The translations under genes and the position numbers were made by a program. A model generated the notes under the pieces. That model was not told the origin of the DNA and searched no databases. It saw only the letters and a list, made by a program, of their open reading frames with translations. Below are positions 28,562-35,992 of a DNA stretch of 64,000 nucleotides, piece by piece (position 1 is the first letter of the stretch; each line of letters begins with the position of its first letter). Origin of the DNA: Acidimicrobiia bacterium (GTDB lineage Bacteria > Actinomycetota > Acidimicrobiia > Acidimicrobiales > MedAcidi-G1); contig DUCC01000011.1 of the NCBI GenBank assembly GCA_012959995.1, forward strand, positions 59,996 through 123,995. Direction: 5' to 3'.

Positions 28562-29641
28562 ATGAACAAAATATTTTCTCGGTCCGCTATTCGTGCGGTA
28601 GTTCCCGCTTGGTTGGCGGCCCGGTTGGTGGTTGGGTGCACCATGGTTTTGGTTCATGTTTTTGCCCCAGAGGAGCGGGCAGAATTCGTAAGGCAGCGGT
28701 TTCAATCTTGGGACGCCGGTTGGTACCGCTCGTTGCTGGTCAATGGCTACGACCTTGGAGTGGCTGAGGGGTTTCGGTTCTTCCCCGGATACGTCTTGCT
28801 CGGGCGAGCAGTCCATATGTTTCTCCCGGGAGATGCTCAGTGGTCGCTGCTGTTAGTAAGTAATGGGGCTTCGCTTTTAATGCTCTTTTTGCTTTACCAA
28901 CTCGTGATGAGAGAAAATATGGGCCGCCATTTGGCCGGCCGAACGGTCTGGCTCCTGGCCTTTTTCCCTACCGGTTTTGTTTTGGTTTGGGGATATGCGG
29001 AAAGTTTATTCTTAGTTTTTGTAATCGCTGGTTTTCTTGCTTTGCAAAAAAAGCATTGGTGGGGGACAGCAGCTTTATTTTTTGCCGCTGGTTTGACTCG
29101 CCCCACCGGGGTGTTGGTGGTTTTTTCAGTGGTTATTTCGCTCTTAAATGCGGGCCGCCGTGGACCGTGGTTAGCTAAATTGGCGGCCCTCTTGGGTGCC
29201 CCATTGGGGGTGAGTGCCTATTTGTGGTGGGCTTATGCCTCCACCGGGCAGCCTTGGTTGCCGGTGACCGCACAAAGGTCGCTACGAGGAGGCTTTGTTG
29301 ACCCGTTTAGCCGACTGGGGCATGGGTTCGGAGACCTGTGGGACAAGAACCCTGAAGCGTTTCATTTGGTGACTGCTTTATTCTTTTTACTTCTCTTGGC
29401 AGTGGTGGTTAAAAAAATGCCTTTGGTTTATGGGGCCTATGCCGGCCCGGTGTTGCTGGTGGCGCTGGCCGCAGAGAATATAAATAGTTTGGAACGCTAC
29501 GCCATGAGTGCGTTCCCTTTACTGGTTGCTTTAGCTTTCCTGATGGAAGGTCGACGCCTTCAGCGTGTTATCCCTGCTGTTTCGCTGGCCGGGTTGGTGT
29601 GTTTGACCGCGGCCGCTTCTCTAGGAATCTACGTTCCTTAG
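28562..29641 (+). CDS. GT-C mannosyltransferase-like membrane protein (PIG-V-like)
   Basis: 359 residues with about nine membrane spans. The first loop has QSWDAGWYRSLLVNGY, the DxGWY-type motif of PIG-V and related dolichol- or polyprenol-phosphate-mannose-dependent transferases, followed by FRFFPGYVLLGR. GLTRPTGVL and LERYAMSAFPLL are further family features. It is translationally close to the preceding GT-C gene (3-base gap). Mannose as donor sugar is inferred from the family. Confidence 0.78.
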   Translation: MNKIFSRSAIRAVVPAWLAARLVVGCTMVLVHVFAPEERAEFVRQRFQSWDAGWYRSLLVNGYDLGVAEGFRFFPGYVLLGRAVHMFLPGDAQWSLLLVSNGASLLMLFLLYQLVMRENMGRHLAGRTVWLLAFFPTGFVLVWGYAESLFLVFVIAGFLALQKKHWWGTAALFFAAGLTRPTGVLVVFSVVISLLNAGRRGPWLAKLAALLGAPLGVSAYLWWAYASTGQPWLPVTAQRSLRGGFVDPFSRLGHGFGDLWDKNPEAFHLVTALFFLLLLAVVVKKMPLVYGAYAGPVLLVALAAENINSLERYAMSAFPLLVALAFLMEGRRLQRVIPAVSLAGLVCLTAAASLGIYVP

Positions 29642-30303
29642 TGCCTTTACTACGAGCCAGTAGGCAAGGCCGTAAACGCGGAAACGGCCCCGAGTAGCCT
29701 TCCGGAAAACCGGTCAACTCTTCGGAGCCGTTCCATCGTCTCGTGGCCACTGCGGTCTTCGCCTCGAAAGGTGAAGGCCTTGAAACTGAAACCACCTCGA
29801 AAGGTGGAATCCGTTTGAACCAGGAGCTTGATTCCTTGCGGTCTCTTACTCTGGTCCGATCAGCCACTGACTCCCGGGGGAGTCAAGATTGTCGAGTTCT
29901 TAGTTGTCCGGAGACTCCTAAAGAACTCGACGCACCTAACACATCATGCTGGGTCTTGCTGATTGTCAAACCACCTTGCGGTAGTTGGCAACCAGGTCGA
30001 CGTCAACACGATTGAAATGTGTTGCTGGTTCTTGCGCTTCAACCCGGAGGTTGGAGCGATCCTTCCAGCAGCAACACCTCGGTGTTTGCGGCTAACCCAA
30101 CTGTTCTCTTGCGAGTTCAGTGTGGTCACGGTCCTCCCCGAACTTTTTATGAGGGCTTCACCAAAAGGATTCGGCGATCCTCCGCCGAAGGCGAGCTTTC
30201 ACTCATCTTCGGGGGTGGTTTGCCGGTTCCTAAGGATCCGATCCCCACGCCAAGTTCGGCGTGAAGACATGATGCAGGTTTTTGCATGCAGAGTCAACCT
30301 AAA
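29642..30303. ncRNA. Candidate long structured RNA region, strand unresolved
   Basis: Part of an ~840-bp interval with no credible gene. At least ten hairpins follow one another. Clear arms: 29668-29673/29684-29689, 29754-29764/29769-29779, 29792-29797/29802-29807, 29868-29874/29879-29885, 29891-29901/29921-29931, 29969-29975/29980-29986, 30004-30009/30019-30024, 30035-30044/30049-30058, 30071-30077/30082-30089, 30170-30176/30183-30189 and 30246-30251/30258-30263. Read on the minus strand several are capped by UUCG or UCCG loops and one by GCAA. Wobble pairs in the 29754 and 30035 stems favour the plus strand, whereas one in the 29969 stem favours the minus strand. No match to RNase P RNA, tmRNA, SRP RNA or 6S was recognised. 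Confidence 0.4.
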
Positions 30304-30380
30304 AACTAGTATTCCCCAGAAGATTTGGGTATTTCCCCAGAAGAAGCACTAGTTGTCCACATGCTTTCCACATTATGTGG
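30304..30380. repeat. Nested direct and inverted repeats with a DnaA-box-like site
   Basis: A 12-base direct repeat TTCCCCAGAAGA occurs at 30312-30323 and 30333-30344, start-to-start 21 bases (two helical turns). It is enclosed by an inverted repeat AACTAGT (30304-30310) / ACTAGTT (30348-30354). Next come TTGTCCACA (30353-30361), identical to the actinobacterial DnaA box, and a CCACAT/ATGTGG inverted repeat (30357-30362 with 30375-30380). This looks like protein-binding DNA between the hairpin region and the downstream terminator. Confidence 0.5.
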
Positions 30381-30403
30381 CAATTTCGACCGTAAAAACA
30401 GAA

Positions 30404-30427
30404 GAACCCGCCCCTCAGGGCGGGTTC
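30404..30427 (-). terminator. Intrinsic terminator of the CopD-like gene
   Basis: A 10-bp stem GAACCCGCCC/GGGCGGGTTC with loop CTCA. On the minus strand it is followed by a T-rich run (TTCTGTTTTTA). It lies 57 bases past the stop of the minus-strand membrane protein gene. On the plus strand there is no T run after it. Confidence 0.78.
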
Positions 30428-30483
30428 ATCGCAGCGGGTTGGGCTGAAAGGCTAGGGTAGCGGTTGAACGAACCGGTACAACG

Positions 30484-30882
30484 CTAAGCAACTAAAACAG
30501 CACCAGCAAAAAGCGCTCCCAAAGCGGTCAATAAACCCAGCGCCCCAGTAATAGCTCGAACCGCCACCGAATTAGTAGCGCTATGAGCTGCCGCCGAAGC
30601 ACCAGAAACACCAACCAACAGAAGTTTCAGCAACAAGGCCACGTGATATGACGAGTCGCGGGTGCTCAAATCGACAGCCAACAGGTTCCACAGGCCAGTA
30701 AAAAGAGCGAGAGCAAAGAACGTCCAAGCAAAGCGACCAAAACGAGCCGCTGCCAGACGCGGCGCCTCGGGGCTAATGCTGCGCAGGAGCGGAACCAAAG
30801 CAATCATTAAAAGTTGGCCACCTACCCAACCGCAAACAGCCAGGACGTGAAGAAAAATGCGAAACGAGTCAAGAGTTACCAT
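30484..30882 (-). CDS. CopD-like four-helix membrane protein
   Basis: 132 residues from the ATG at 30882; a TTG at 30930 would add 16 residues and overlap the upstream phosphodiesterase gene by 10 bases. Four hydrophobic helices. The first, FLHVLAVCGWVGGQLL, has the His and Trp-x-Gly-Gly pattern of the CopD or DUF2269 family, some members of which take part in copper uptake or bind haem. A histidine also occurs after the third helix (AAAHSA). Function not assignable beyond the fold. Confidence 0.65.
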   Translation of the reverse strand: MVTLDSFRIFLHVLAVCGWVGGQLLMIALVPLLRSISPEAPRLAAARFGRFAWTFFALALFTGLWNLLAVDLSTRDSSYHVALLLKLLLVGVSGASAAAHSATNSVAVRAITGALGLLTALGALFAGAVLVA

Positions 30883-30920
30883 AAAGACGAGTCTGGCAGC
30901 AAGAACATCAAAATTGACGG

Positions 30921-31679
30921 CTACGGCCAAAGCCCTTGAGCTACCAACACCTGTTTCAGCACCGAAAGACGATCGGTCATGATGCCATCTACCCCCAAGC
31001 CGAGAAGCCGTTCCATCTCTGTTGCCTCATCAATAGTCCAGACATGAACCTGAAGACCCTGCTGATGAGCGGAATCTACCAAACGTTTATCCACCAACCG
31101 AACGCCCCTCATGCTCACCGGCACCTGCAAGCACTGAAAGTTCGGAGAAGCAAAAGGTAAACCAAACCCCGCAGACCGAAAACGTGCCACCCCGAGCGGC
31201 CCCGCAGAAGTGCATAAATCTGGTCCTAATAAAGAGCGCAACTGGTTTATGCGGCGATCAGAAAAAGCCCCGACACAGACCCGATCCAATGCGTCATGTT
31301 CGCCCAGCAAAGCAGCGAGGGGTTCCACCACTGCATCGTCTTTGGGGTCAATGTTGATACGCATCTGCGGAAAATCAGTCAACAATGTCGAAAACAAGAC
31401 AATGGGTTCCCGGCCGTCCACCCGAGCAGTTTGGACCTGTTCCCATGAAAGATCAGCAATCAACCCTTGCTGGTCTGTAACCCGATCAAGGCGGTCATCA
31501 TGAAAGGCCACCACCACCCCGTCGGCTGTGACATGGACATCGGTTTCAATATAGCGATAGCCCAATTCGGCGGCATGATTAAAGGCCGGCATGGTATTTT
31601 CGGGCCAATCCCCGGCACCCCCACGGTGAGCAAAAGCCAACGGCGTGGGGTGATCTAAAAATGGATGCAAAACGGTCAC
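30921..31679 (-). CDS. Glycerophosphodiester phosphodiesterase
   Basis: Hydrolyses glycerophosphodiesters to glycerol-3-phosphate and an alcohol. 252 residues, a cytoplasmic type without signal peptide. Catalytic and metal residues are all visible: H18-R19 in AHRGG, E27-N28, E45 and D47 in ETDVH, and H60 in HDD. The later INIDPK segment is the expected third metal region. UgpQ-like in length. It is divergent from pyk with 45 bases between starts. Confidence 0.92.
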   Translation of the reverse strand: MTVLHPFLDHPTPLAFAHRGGAGDWPENTMPAFNHAAELGYRYIETDVHVTADGVVVAFHDDRLDRVTDQQGLIADLSWEQVQTARVDGREPIVLFSTLLTDFPQMRINIDPKDDAVVEPLAALLGEHDALDRVCVGAFSDRRINQLRSLLGPDLCTSAGPLGVARFRSAGFGLPFASPNFQCLQVPVSMRGVRLVDKRLVDSAHQQGLQVHVWTIDEATEMERLLGLGVDGIMTDRLSVLKQVLVAQGLWP

Positions 31680-31724
31680 CCCGAAACCATAGCCGCCGCC
31701 CTTTGACTCCGATAGCGTGGGAGG

Positions 31725-33164
31725 GTGACAAGACGAACAAAAATAATCGCCACCATCGGCCCCGCCTCTGAATCAGAACCAGTTTTGCGCCAAATGATGC
31801 AGGCTGGTATGAACATTGCTCGCCTCGGGTTGGCCCACGGCTCGCATAATCAGGCCCAAGAACGGGTGGAACTCATTCGTCGCATTGCTGCCGAAGAGAA
31901 AACGTCGGTAGGTATTTTAATTGACCTGCCCGGACCTAAAGTTCGTTCGGCAAACTTTGGTCAAGAGTCGGTAGCTTTTGCTGAGGGCAGCAAATTAACC
32001 CTACGGGTAGGTAACCAAGCCAGTACTGCGCAAAATGTAGAGGTCGATTACGCCGGACTAATTAACGACATTGACCCCGGTGACGTGGTGAGCATTGGCG
32101 ACGGCCGCGTGATGGTCAAAATCTTAGATGCCACTGGTGATCAACTCAATGCAGAGGTAGCGCACGGAGGAACGCTTTCGGGTCGTCCAGGAATTCATAT
32201 TCCTTCGGAACGACTTTCTCTGGCTACCCCTACCCCTGAAGACATGGTGGCCGTTGAACGTTTCACCGCCCTAAAAGTTGACATGCTGGCCGTCTCTTTT
32301 GTACGCAGCGCCGCCGACTTGGCGCGCCTTGGTACCCCAAGCCACCCCGAAGGGCCGCTGGTGGTAGCAAAAATTGAGACCGCCGAAGCGATAAAAAATC
32401 TACCAGAAATTATTGAAGCCTCCGGCGCCGTCATGGTAGCTCGCGGCGACTTAGGTTTGGAATGCGGCATCGAAGGCCTGCCCAGCATACAAAAACACAT
32501 TATTCGCGAATGCATCGCCTTGGGACGGCCCGCCATCACAGCCACCCAAATGTTAGAAACCATGGTTGAAAACCCTGAACCCACTCGAGCAGAAGTATCC
32601 GATGTGGCTAACGCCGTATGGGATGGCTCAAGTGCAGTCATGCTTTCGGGAGAAACAGCAATTGGCGTGGACCCGGTAAACGTCATTGCCACCATGGCAC
32701 GCATCGTGGACCACGCTGACCAAGCTTTCGATCACCGGGGTTGGGCCGACGACCTTGCAGAAATTCGTCTCACCGACCGCAAAGCACCAGAAACCTCCAT
32801 TACCGATGCCATGACGTTGGCTACCGCTCGGGCCGTTAATGAATTGGGGATAAAAACGATTTTGTGTATCTCCGGTTCTGGTTTCACCGTTCGTTCGATG
32901 GCTCGCTTTCGCCCCAAAGCGCGCATCTTGGGTTACAGCGCCAACGAAAATACCGTAGGGCAACTTTCGTTAAGTTGGGGCACCGAACCGCGGCTCTTGC
33001 CTACCGAAGGTCCCATCGAGGGCCGGATTATGGCAGCCGTGAACTTAGCGCGAGACAGCGGAGACCTTCAAGCAGGGGAACTGGTGGCGGTATTAGCAGG
33101 AACCAGTGAGTCTTCACGTTCCACCAATGTTTTGCGCATCCAGATCGTGCCGACCGTTAAATAG
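31725..33164 (+). CDS. pyk: Pyruvate kinase with K+-independent signature
   Basis: Converts PEP and ADP to pyruvate and ATP. 479 residues, GTG start. The barrel has the usual VKIETAEAI, ARGDLG and ATQMLETM segments, and the C-terminal domain (LATARAVNEL onward) is complete. Residues that hold K+ in muscle-type enzymes are altered: the NFS motif is G35-L36-A37 and the DTKGPE motif reads D67-L68-P69-G70-P71-K72. Lysine at the position of rabbit Glu117 with Leu at Thr113 marks enzymes that need no monovalent cation. The function call is secure; cation independence is inferred. Confidence 0.95.
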   Translation: MTRRTKIIATIGPASESEPVLRQMMQAGMNIARLGLAHGSHNQAQERVELIRRIAAEEKTSVGILIDLPGPKVRSANFGQESVAFAEGSKLTLRVGNQASTAQNVEVDYAGLINDIDPGDVVSIGDGRVMVKILDATGDQLNAEVAHGGTLSGRPGIHIPSERLSLATPTPEDMVAVERFTALKVDMLAVSFVRSAADLARLGTPSHPEGPLVVAKIETAEAIKNLPEIIEASGAVMVARGDLGLECGIEGLPSIQKHIIRECIALGRPAITATQMLETMVENPEPTRAEVSDVANAVWDGSSAVMLSGETAIGVDPVNVIATMARIVDHADQAFDHRGWADDLAEIRLTDRKAPETSITDAMTLATARAVNELGIKTILCISGSGFTVRSMARFRPKARILGYSANENTVGQLSLSWGTEPRLLPTEGPIEGRIMAAVNLARDSGDLQAGELVAVLAGTSESSRSTNVLRIQIVPTVK

Positions 33165-33171
33165 CTTTTGG

Positions 33172-33495
33172 TTAGGAACCCTGACACCGAGGGTTGCGGT
33201 CCACGGGGATCTGAACGGCTTGGCCAAAGAGCGTGCATTGGCATTCATCCGCGCAAGTTCCGAGCTGTGCACGCTGATCCCACAACGACAAACTAAGCAG
33301 AACGGCTAAAGCCACCACCAAGACCCGGACCACCAGCATGCGAACCATGCGGAAAACAAACCAGGCCCCGACCAGTAGCGCAGCCATAACTCCGAGGCTT
33401 AGCCCGGCGAGGAGTTCCGGGTTGGCCCAAGAAGGGAACTCCACCATTTCCGGGAGGTCCAAAAGGGCGGAAAGTATGGAAGAAAGGTCAAACAT
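33172..33495 (-). CDS. Small hypothetical membrane protein with C-terminal cysteines
   Basis: 107 residues, family not recognised. Two hydrophobic stretches at about 29-48 and 54-72 are separated by a short basic turn (RMVRMLVVR). A tail of about 30 residues has four cysteines (CADECQC and a later C), and may lie outside the membrane and form disulfides. It sits alone between pyk and mobA, convergent to pyk with a 7-base gap. Low compositional ambiguity and the matching gap boundaries support a real gene. Confidence 0.55.
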   Translation of the reverse strand: MFDLSSILSALLDLPEMVEFPSWANPELLAGLSLGVMAALLVGAWFVFRMVRMLVVRVLVVALAVLLSLSLWDQRAQLGTCADECQCTLFGQAVQIPVDRNPRCQGS

Positions 33496-33516
33496 GAAAA
33501 GAAGGTTAGTTCATTA

Positions 33517-34161
33517 GTGAGCAAAGTCTGGTCACCTACTAACCTACTCCCTATGGAAAATGATCATCGGGTGTCAGGAGCGGTTTTGGCTGGGGGAGAG
33601 AGCCTCCGTATGGGCGTTGATAAAGCCACCATGCTGGTCGATGGAGGTTTCCTTATTGAAAAACCCCTTAAGGCCCTTGAAGCGGCGGGCGTTGAATCAA
33701 GAGCCATAATTGGCGGATCATCAGAGGTTCTTAAAAAAACTGGCTCCCTCGTAGTGCCCGACCGCTGGCCCCAGCAGGGGCCCCTCGGGGGGATTCTTTC
33801 TGCTTTGCATTTCTTCAAAGAACAAAAGTGTTCGGTGATTGTTTTAGCTTGCGACCTCGTGCTGGCCAACGAAAACGAAATCGCAAGGCTCATACAACAA
33901 GCGGAACTTTTTCCCCACACCGTGGTGGTGCCCGAAGTTCAAGAGCGGCGCCAGTGGATGCATGCTTGTTGGCCTCCTGAAGCTTTGCCTCATCTGGAAA
34001 AAGCATTTTCCGATGGTGAACGAGCGCCATTTCGAGCGGTCCACGGATTTCCGGTGACCTCCTTTAAACGAGACGGCAACGATTTTTATAAAGATTTAGA
34101 CCAACCCAGCGATCTTCTCGCGGCGACCGACGGAGACGGTAAAGTACGGCGGTCGCATTAA
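33517..34161 (+). CDS. mobA: Molybdenum cofactor guanylyltransferase
   Basis: Attaches GMP to molybdopterin. 214 residues from a GTG; ATG at 33553 is the likelier start if the extra 12 residues are not translated. The signature LAGGESLRMGVDKA is full (LAGGxSxRMGxDK), PLGGILSALHF follows, and the metal aspartate is in LACDLVL. No other molybdopterin genes are in the window except the ThiS/MoaD-fold protein near 52 kb, which belongs to a different context. It is followed at 44 bases by a rhodanese. Confidence 0.85.
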   Translation: MSKVWSPTNLLPMENDHRVSGAVLAGGESLRMGVDKATMLVDGGFLIEKPLKALEAAGVESRAIIGGSSEVLKKTGSLVVPDRWPQQGPLGGILSALHFFKEQKCSVIVLACDLVLANENEIARLIQQAELFPHTVVVPEVQERRQWMHACWPPEALPHLEKAFSDGERAPFRAVHGFPVTSFKRDGNDFYKDLDQPSDLLAATDGDGKVRRSH

Positions 34162-34205
34162 GTAAGTTTGGATAAATTATGAGACAAAGGTTTCGGAGAA
34201 AAAAG

Positions 34206-34535
34206 ATGAACGTCACACAAATCAGCGTGAATGAACTTTCTGACTTGGTAAATGATGGTGCCTTGCTCATCGACGTGCGCGACCCAGCAGAACACACAAC
34301 GGCTCGAGTGCCCCAAGCGGTTTCTATTCCCCTGAGCACTGTTCCGGACCGCTTAAGTGAGGTTCCGACGGATGGACCGGTCTATGTGATCTGCGCTAAA
34401 GGTGGCCGAAGCCAGATGGCCGCCGAATTTTATACGCAGCAAGGGGTGCAGGCCATCAACGTAACGGGCGGAACCGACGCTTGGTTAAGCGCAGGTTTCG
34501 AACACCGAAGCGGCCCCACCGGAGCAGAACGCTGA
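34206..34535 (+). CDS. Single-domain rhodanese-like sulfurtransferase
   Basis: 109 residues from the ATG at 34206, which has GGAGAAAA just upstream; an ATG at 34179 is possible. The fold markers are LLIDVRDPAEH and the active loop C-A-K-G-G-R-S with the catalytic cysteine, followed by VTGGTDAW. It can carry a persulfide for sulfur transfer; the partner is unknown. Its 3' end overlaps the longest possible frame of the RNase D gene. Confidence 0.88.
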   Translation: MNVTQISVNELSDLVNDGALLIDVRDPAEHTTARVPQAVSIPLSTVPDRLSEVPTDGPVYVICAKGGRSQMAAEFYTQQGVQAINVTGGTDAWLSAGFEHRSGPTGAER

Positions 34536-35731
34536 GACGCCGAAAGAGCGAAAGCTCTTCAAACGCGGACCAGCAACCCTCGGCGGATTACCAATACATC
34601 GACGACCAAGCAAACCTTGACGCTCTGCTGGTGACCTTATGCGCTCAAGAACGAGTCGCTATTGACACCGAGTTTCATCGAGAGCGCACCTATTTTCCGC
34701 AAACCGGGTTAATTCAAATTGCCTGGTCCGACGGTTTGGTCCTGGTCGACCCATTGCCCCTTGATCTTCAAGGATTTTCTGCATTGCTGGAGAGCGAGGT
34801 GGTCATCGTTATGCACGCCGCCGGCCAAGACCTTGAAGTATTTGATCGCCTGTGTGCGACCATGCCTCGTCACCTTTTTGACACTCAGATAGCGGCCGGG
34901 TTCGTTGGCATGTCCACCCCCTCTCTGTCCGCACTTCACGAAAGAGAAATGGGTATAAAGCTCGCTAAAGGGGATCGACTAACCGACTGGTTGGCCCGGC
35001 CCTTAAGCCAGTCGCAGTGCAACTATGCAGCGGCAGACGTGTTGCACCTCTTGGAGATCTACGACCAATTGACTGCTCAATTGACCAAACTGGGTCGCTT
35101 AACTTGGGCGCAAGATGAATGTGATTTACTTCTTGAAAGAGAACGCGGTCGACGCAATCCCGACGATTCTTGGAAACGAATAAAAGAAGCCCGCCACCTC
35201 AAAGGCCCAGCCCGAAACAATGCCCGTGCGTTAGCGGCCTGGCGGGAGAGTGAAGCGGCTGGCCAAGACATTCCCGTGCGTCGTTTGCTCCCCGATCTGG
35301 CCGTTGTTTCCATAGCGCAGCAAGCACCGAAAAATATTGATGCCCTGCGCAAAATACGTGGGGTAGATGGACGCCACACTAAAGCTGGGATGGCCGAAGG
35401 CATTTTGCAGGCCTTGGAAGAAGCCGCCCACTTGCCGCCGCTGCCGAAACCCGACCGCCGCAAAAAAGAAGACAGTCGAGATTTGCGGGCTGGCGTAACG
35501 CTGGTTTCTGCTTGGGTTAGCCAAGCAGCCCGTCAATTTGATTTGGACCCAACGCTGTTGGGGACGCGTGCCGACATTGAAGCACTGGTACGCGGCGACG
35601 CCGATGCCCGGATGCGCACCGGGTGGCGACACGAAATAATCGGGGGGCCAGTAGCAGACTTATTGGCCGGTAAAGCGACACTTTCGTTCGACAAAGACGG
35701 CGGCTTGCTCTTAGAAGAACGTAAAGGTTAA
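34481..35731 (+). CDS. rnd: Ribonuclease D
   Basis: 3'-5' exoribonuclease that trims stable RNAs. The DEDDy exonuclease residues are visible in AIDTEFHRE, MHAAGQDLEVFD and YAAADVLHL, and an HRDC domain follows in the C-terminal half (AWRESEAAGQDIPVRRLLPD). The start is uncertain. In frame there is only a TTG at 34481, which overlaps the rhodanese gene by 55 bases, or a CTG at 34532. No ATG or GTG precedes the exonuclease domain. The listed coordinates use the TTG; a start near 34532 would give about 399 residues, closer to the family norm. Confidence 0.88.
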   Translation: MVKRRFRTPKRPHRSRTLRRRKSESSSNADQQPSADYQYIDDQANLDALLVTLCAQERVAIDTEFHRERTYFPQTGLIQIAWSDGLVLVDPLPLDLQGFSALLESEVVIVMHAAGQDLEVFDRLCATMPRHLFDTQIAAGFVGMSTPSLSALHEREMGIKLAKGDRLTDWLARPLSQSQCNYAAADVLHLLEIYDQLTAQLTKLGRLTWAQDECDLLLERERGRRNPDDSWKRIKEARHLKGPARNNARALAAWRESEAAGQDIPVRRLLPDLAVVSIAQQAPKNIDALRKIRGVDGRHTKAGMAEGILQALEEAAHLPPLPKPDRRKKEDSRDLRAGVTLVSAWVSQAARQFDLDPTLLGTRADIEALVRGDADARMRTGWRHEIIGGPVADLLAGKATLSFDKDGGLLLEERKG

Positions 35732-35808
35732 AAAAATGCGCCCCCGACTGCGGTCAGGGTGGCTAGAGTGGCGTATTACTTGTTTGGACTAGCAGTGGGA
35801 GTGACGCC

Positions 35809-35979
35809 GTGAAAAAAGGCCGGCATCGCCGATTTGAAGAAGCGCGAGCGCTTAAACATAACGAGGACCTCGACTTGGATTCCATCTTTGACAGCTTGGA
35901 CTCCGACGAAGATAAACCTGCCTCCCCAGCGCATGACGCCTGGGCCGAGGAATTTGACGAAGAAGAAGAAACGGCTTAA
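35809..35979 (+). CDS. Small acidic hypothetical protein (56 aa)
   Basis: GTG start preceded by GGGAG at a good distance. The product begins MKKGRHRRFEEARALKHNED and then becomes very acidic, ending EEFDEEEETA. A basic head and acidic tail without hydrophobic core suggest an unstructured nucleic-acid- or protein-binding peptide. It fills the gap between RNase D and the convergent ClC gene, 77 bases after the former. Codon use looks like its neighbours. Function unknown. Confidence 0.55.
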   Translation: MKKGRHRRFEEARALKHNEDLDLDSIFDSLDSDEDKPASPAHDAWAEEFDEEEETA

Positions 35980-35992
35980 AAACTGCGTGCGG

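Noticed and set aside
29568..29867. A 99-residue minus-strand reading frame over the hairpin region
   Set aside because: It overlaps the end of the GT-C gene, is Arg/Pro-rich and irregular, has no ribosome site, and coincides with stems.
29642..30303. RNase P RNA, tmRNA, SRP RNA, group I or II intron, or cobalamin riboswitch
   Set aside because: Their invariant core sequences were looked for on both strands and not found. GCCACTG occurs twice but without the B12-box context.
29944..30352. Reading frames on both strands in the hairpin region
   Set aside because: Composition looks random, they overlap one another, and no start has a ribosome site; the stems explain the sequence better.
30353..30361. 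A chromosomal replication origin, because of a perfect DnaA box
   Set aside because: Only one exact box was seen, no AT-rich unwinding stretch, and no dnaA, dnaN or rpmH nearby.
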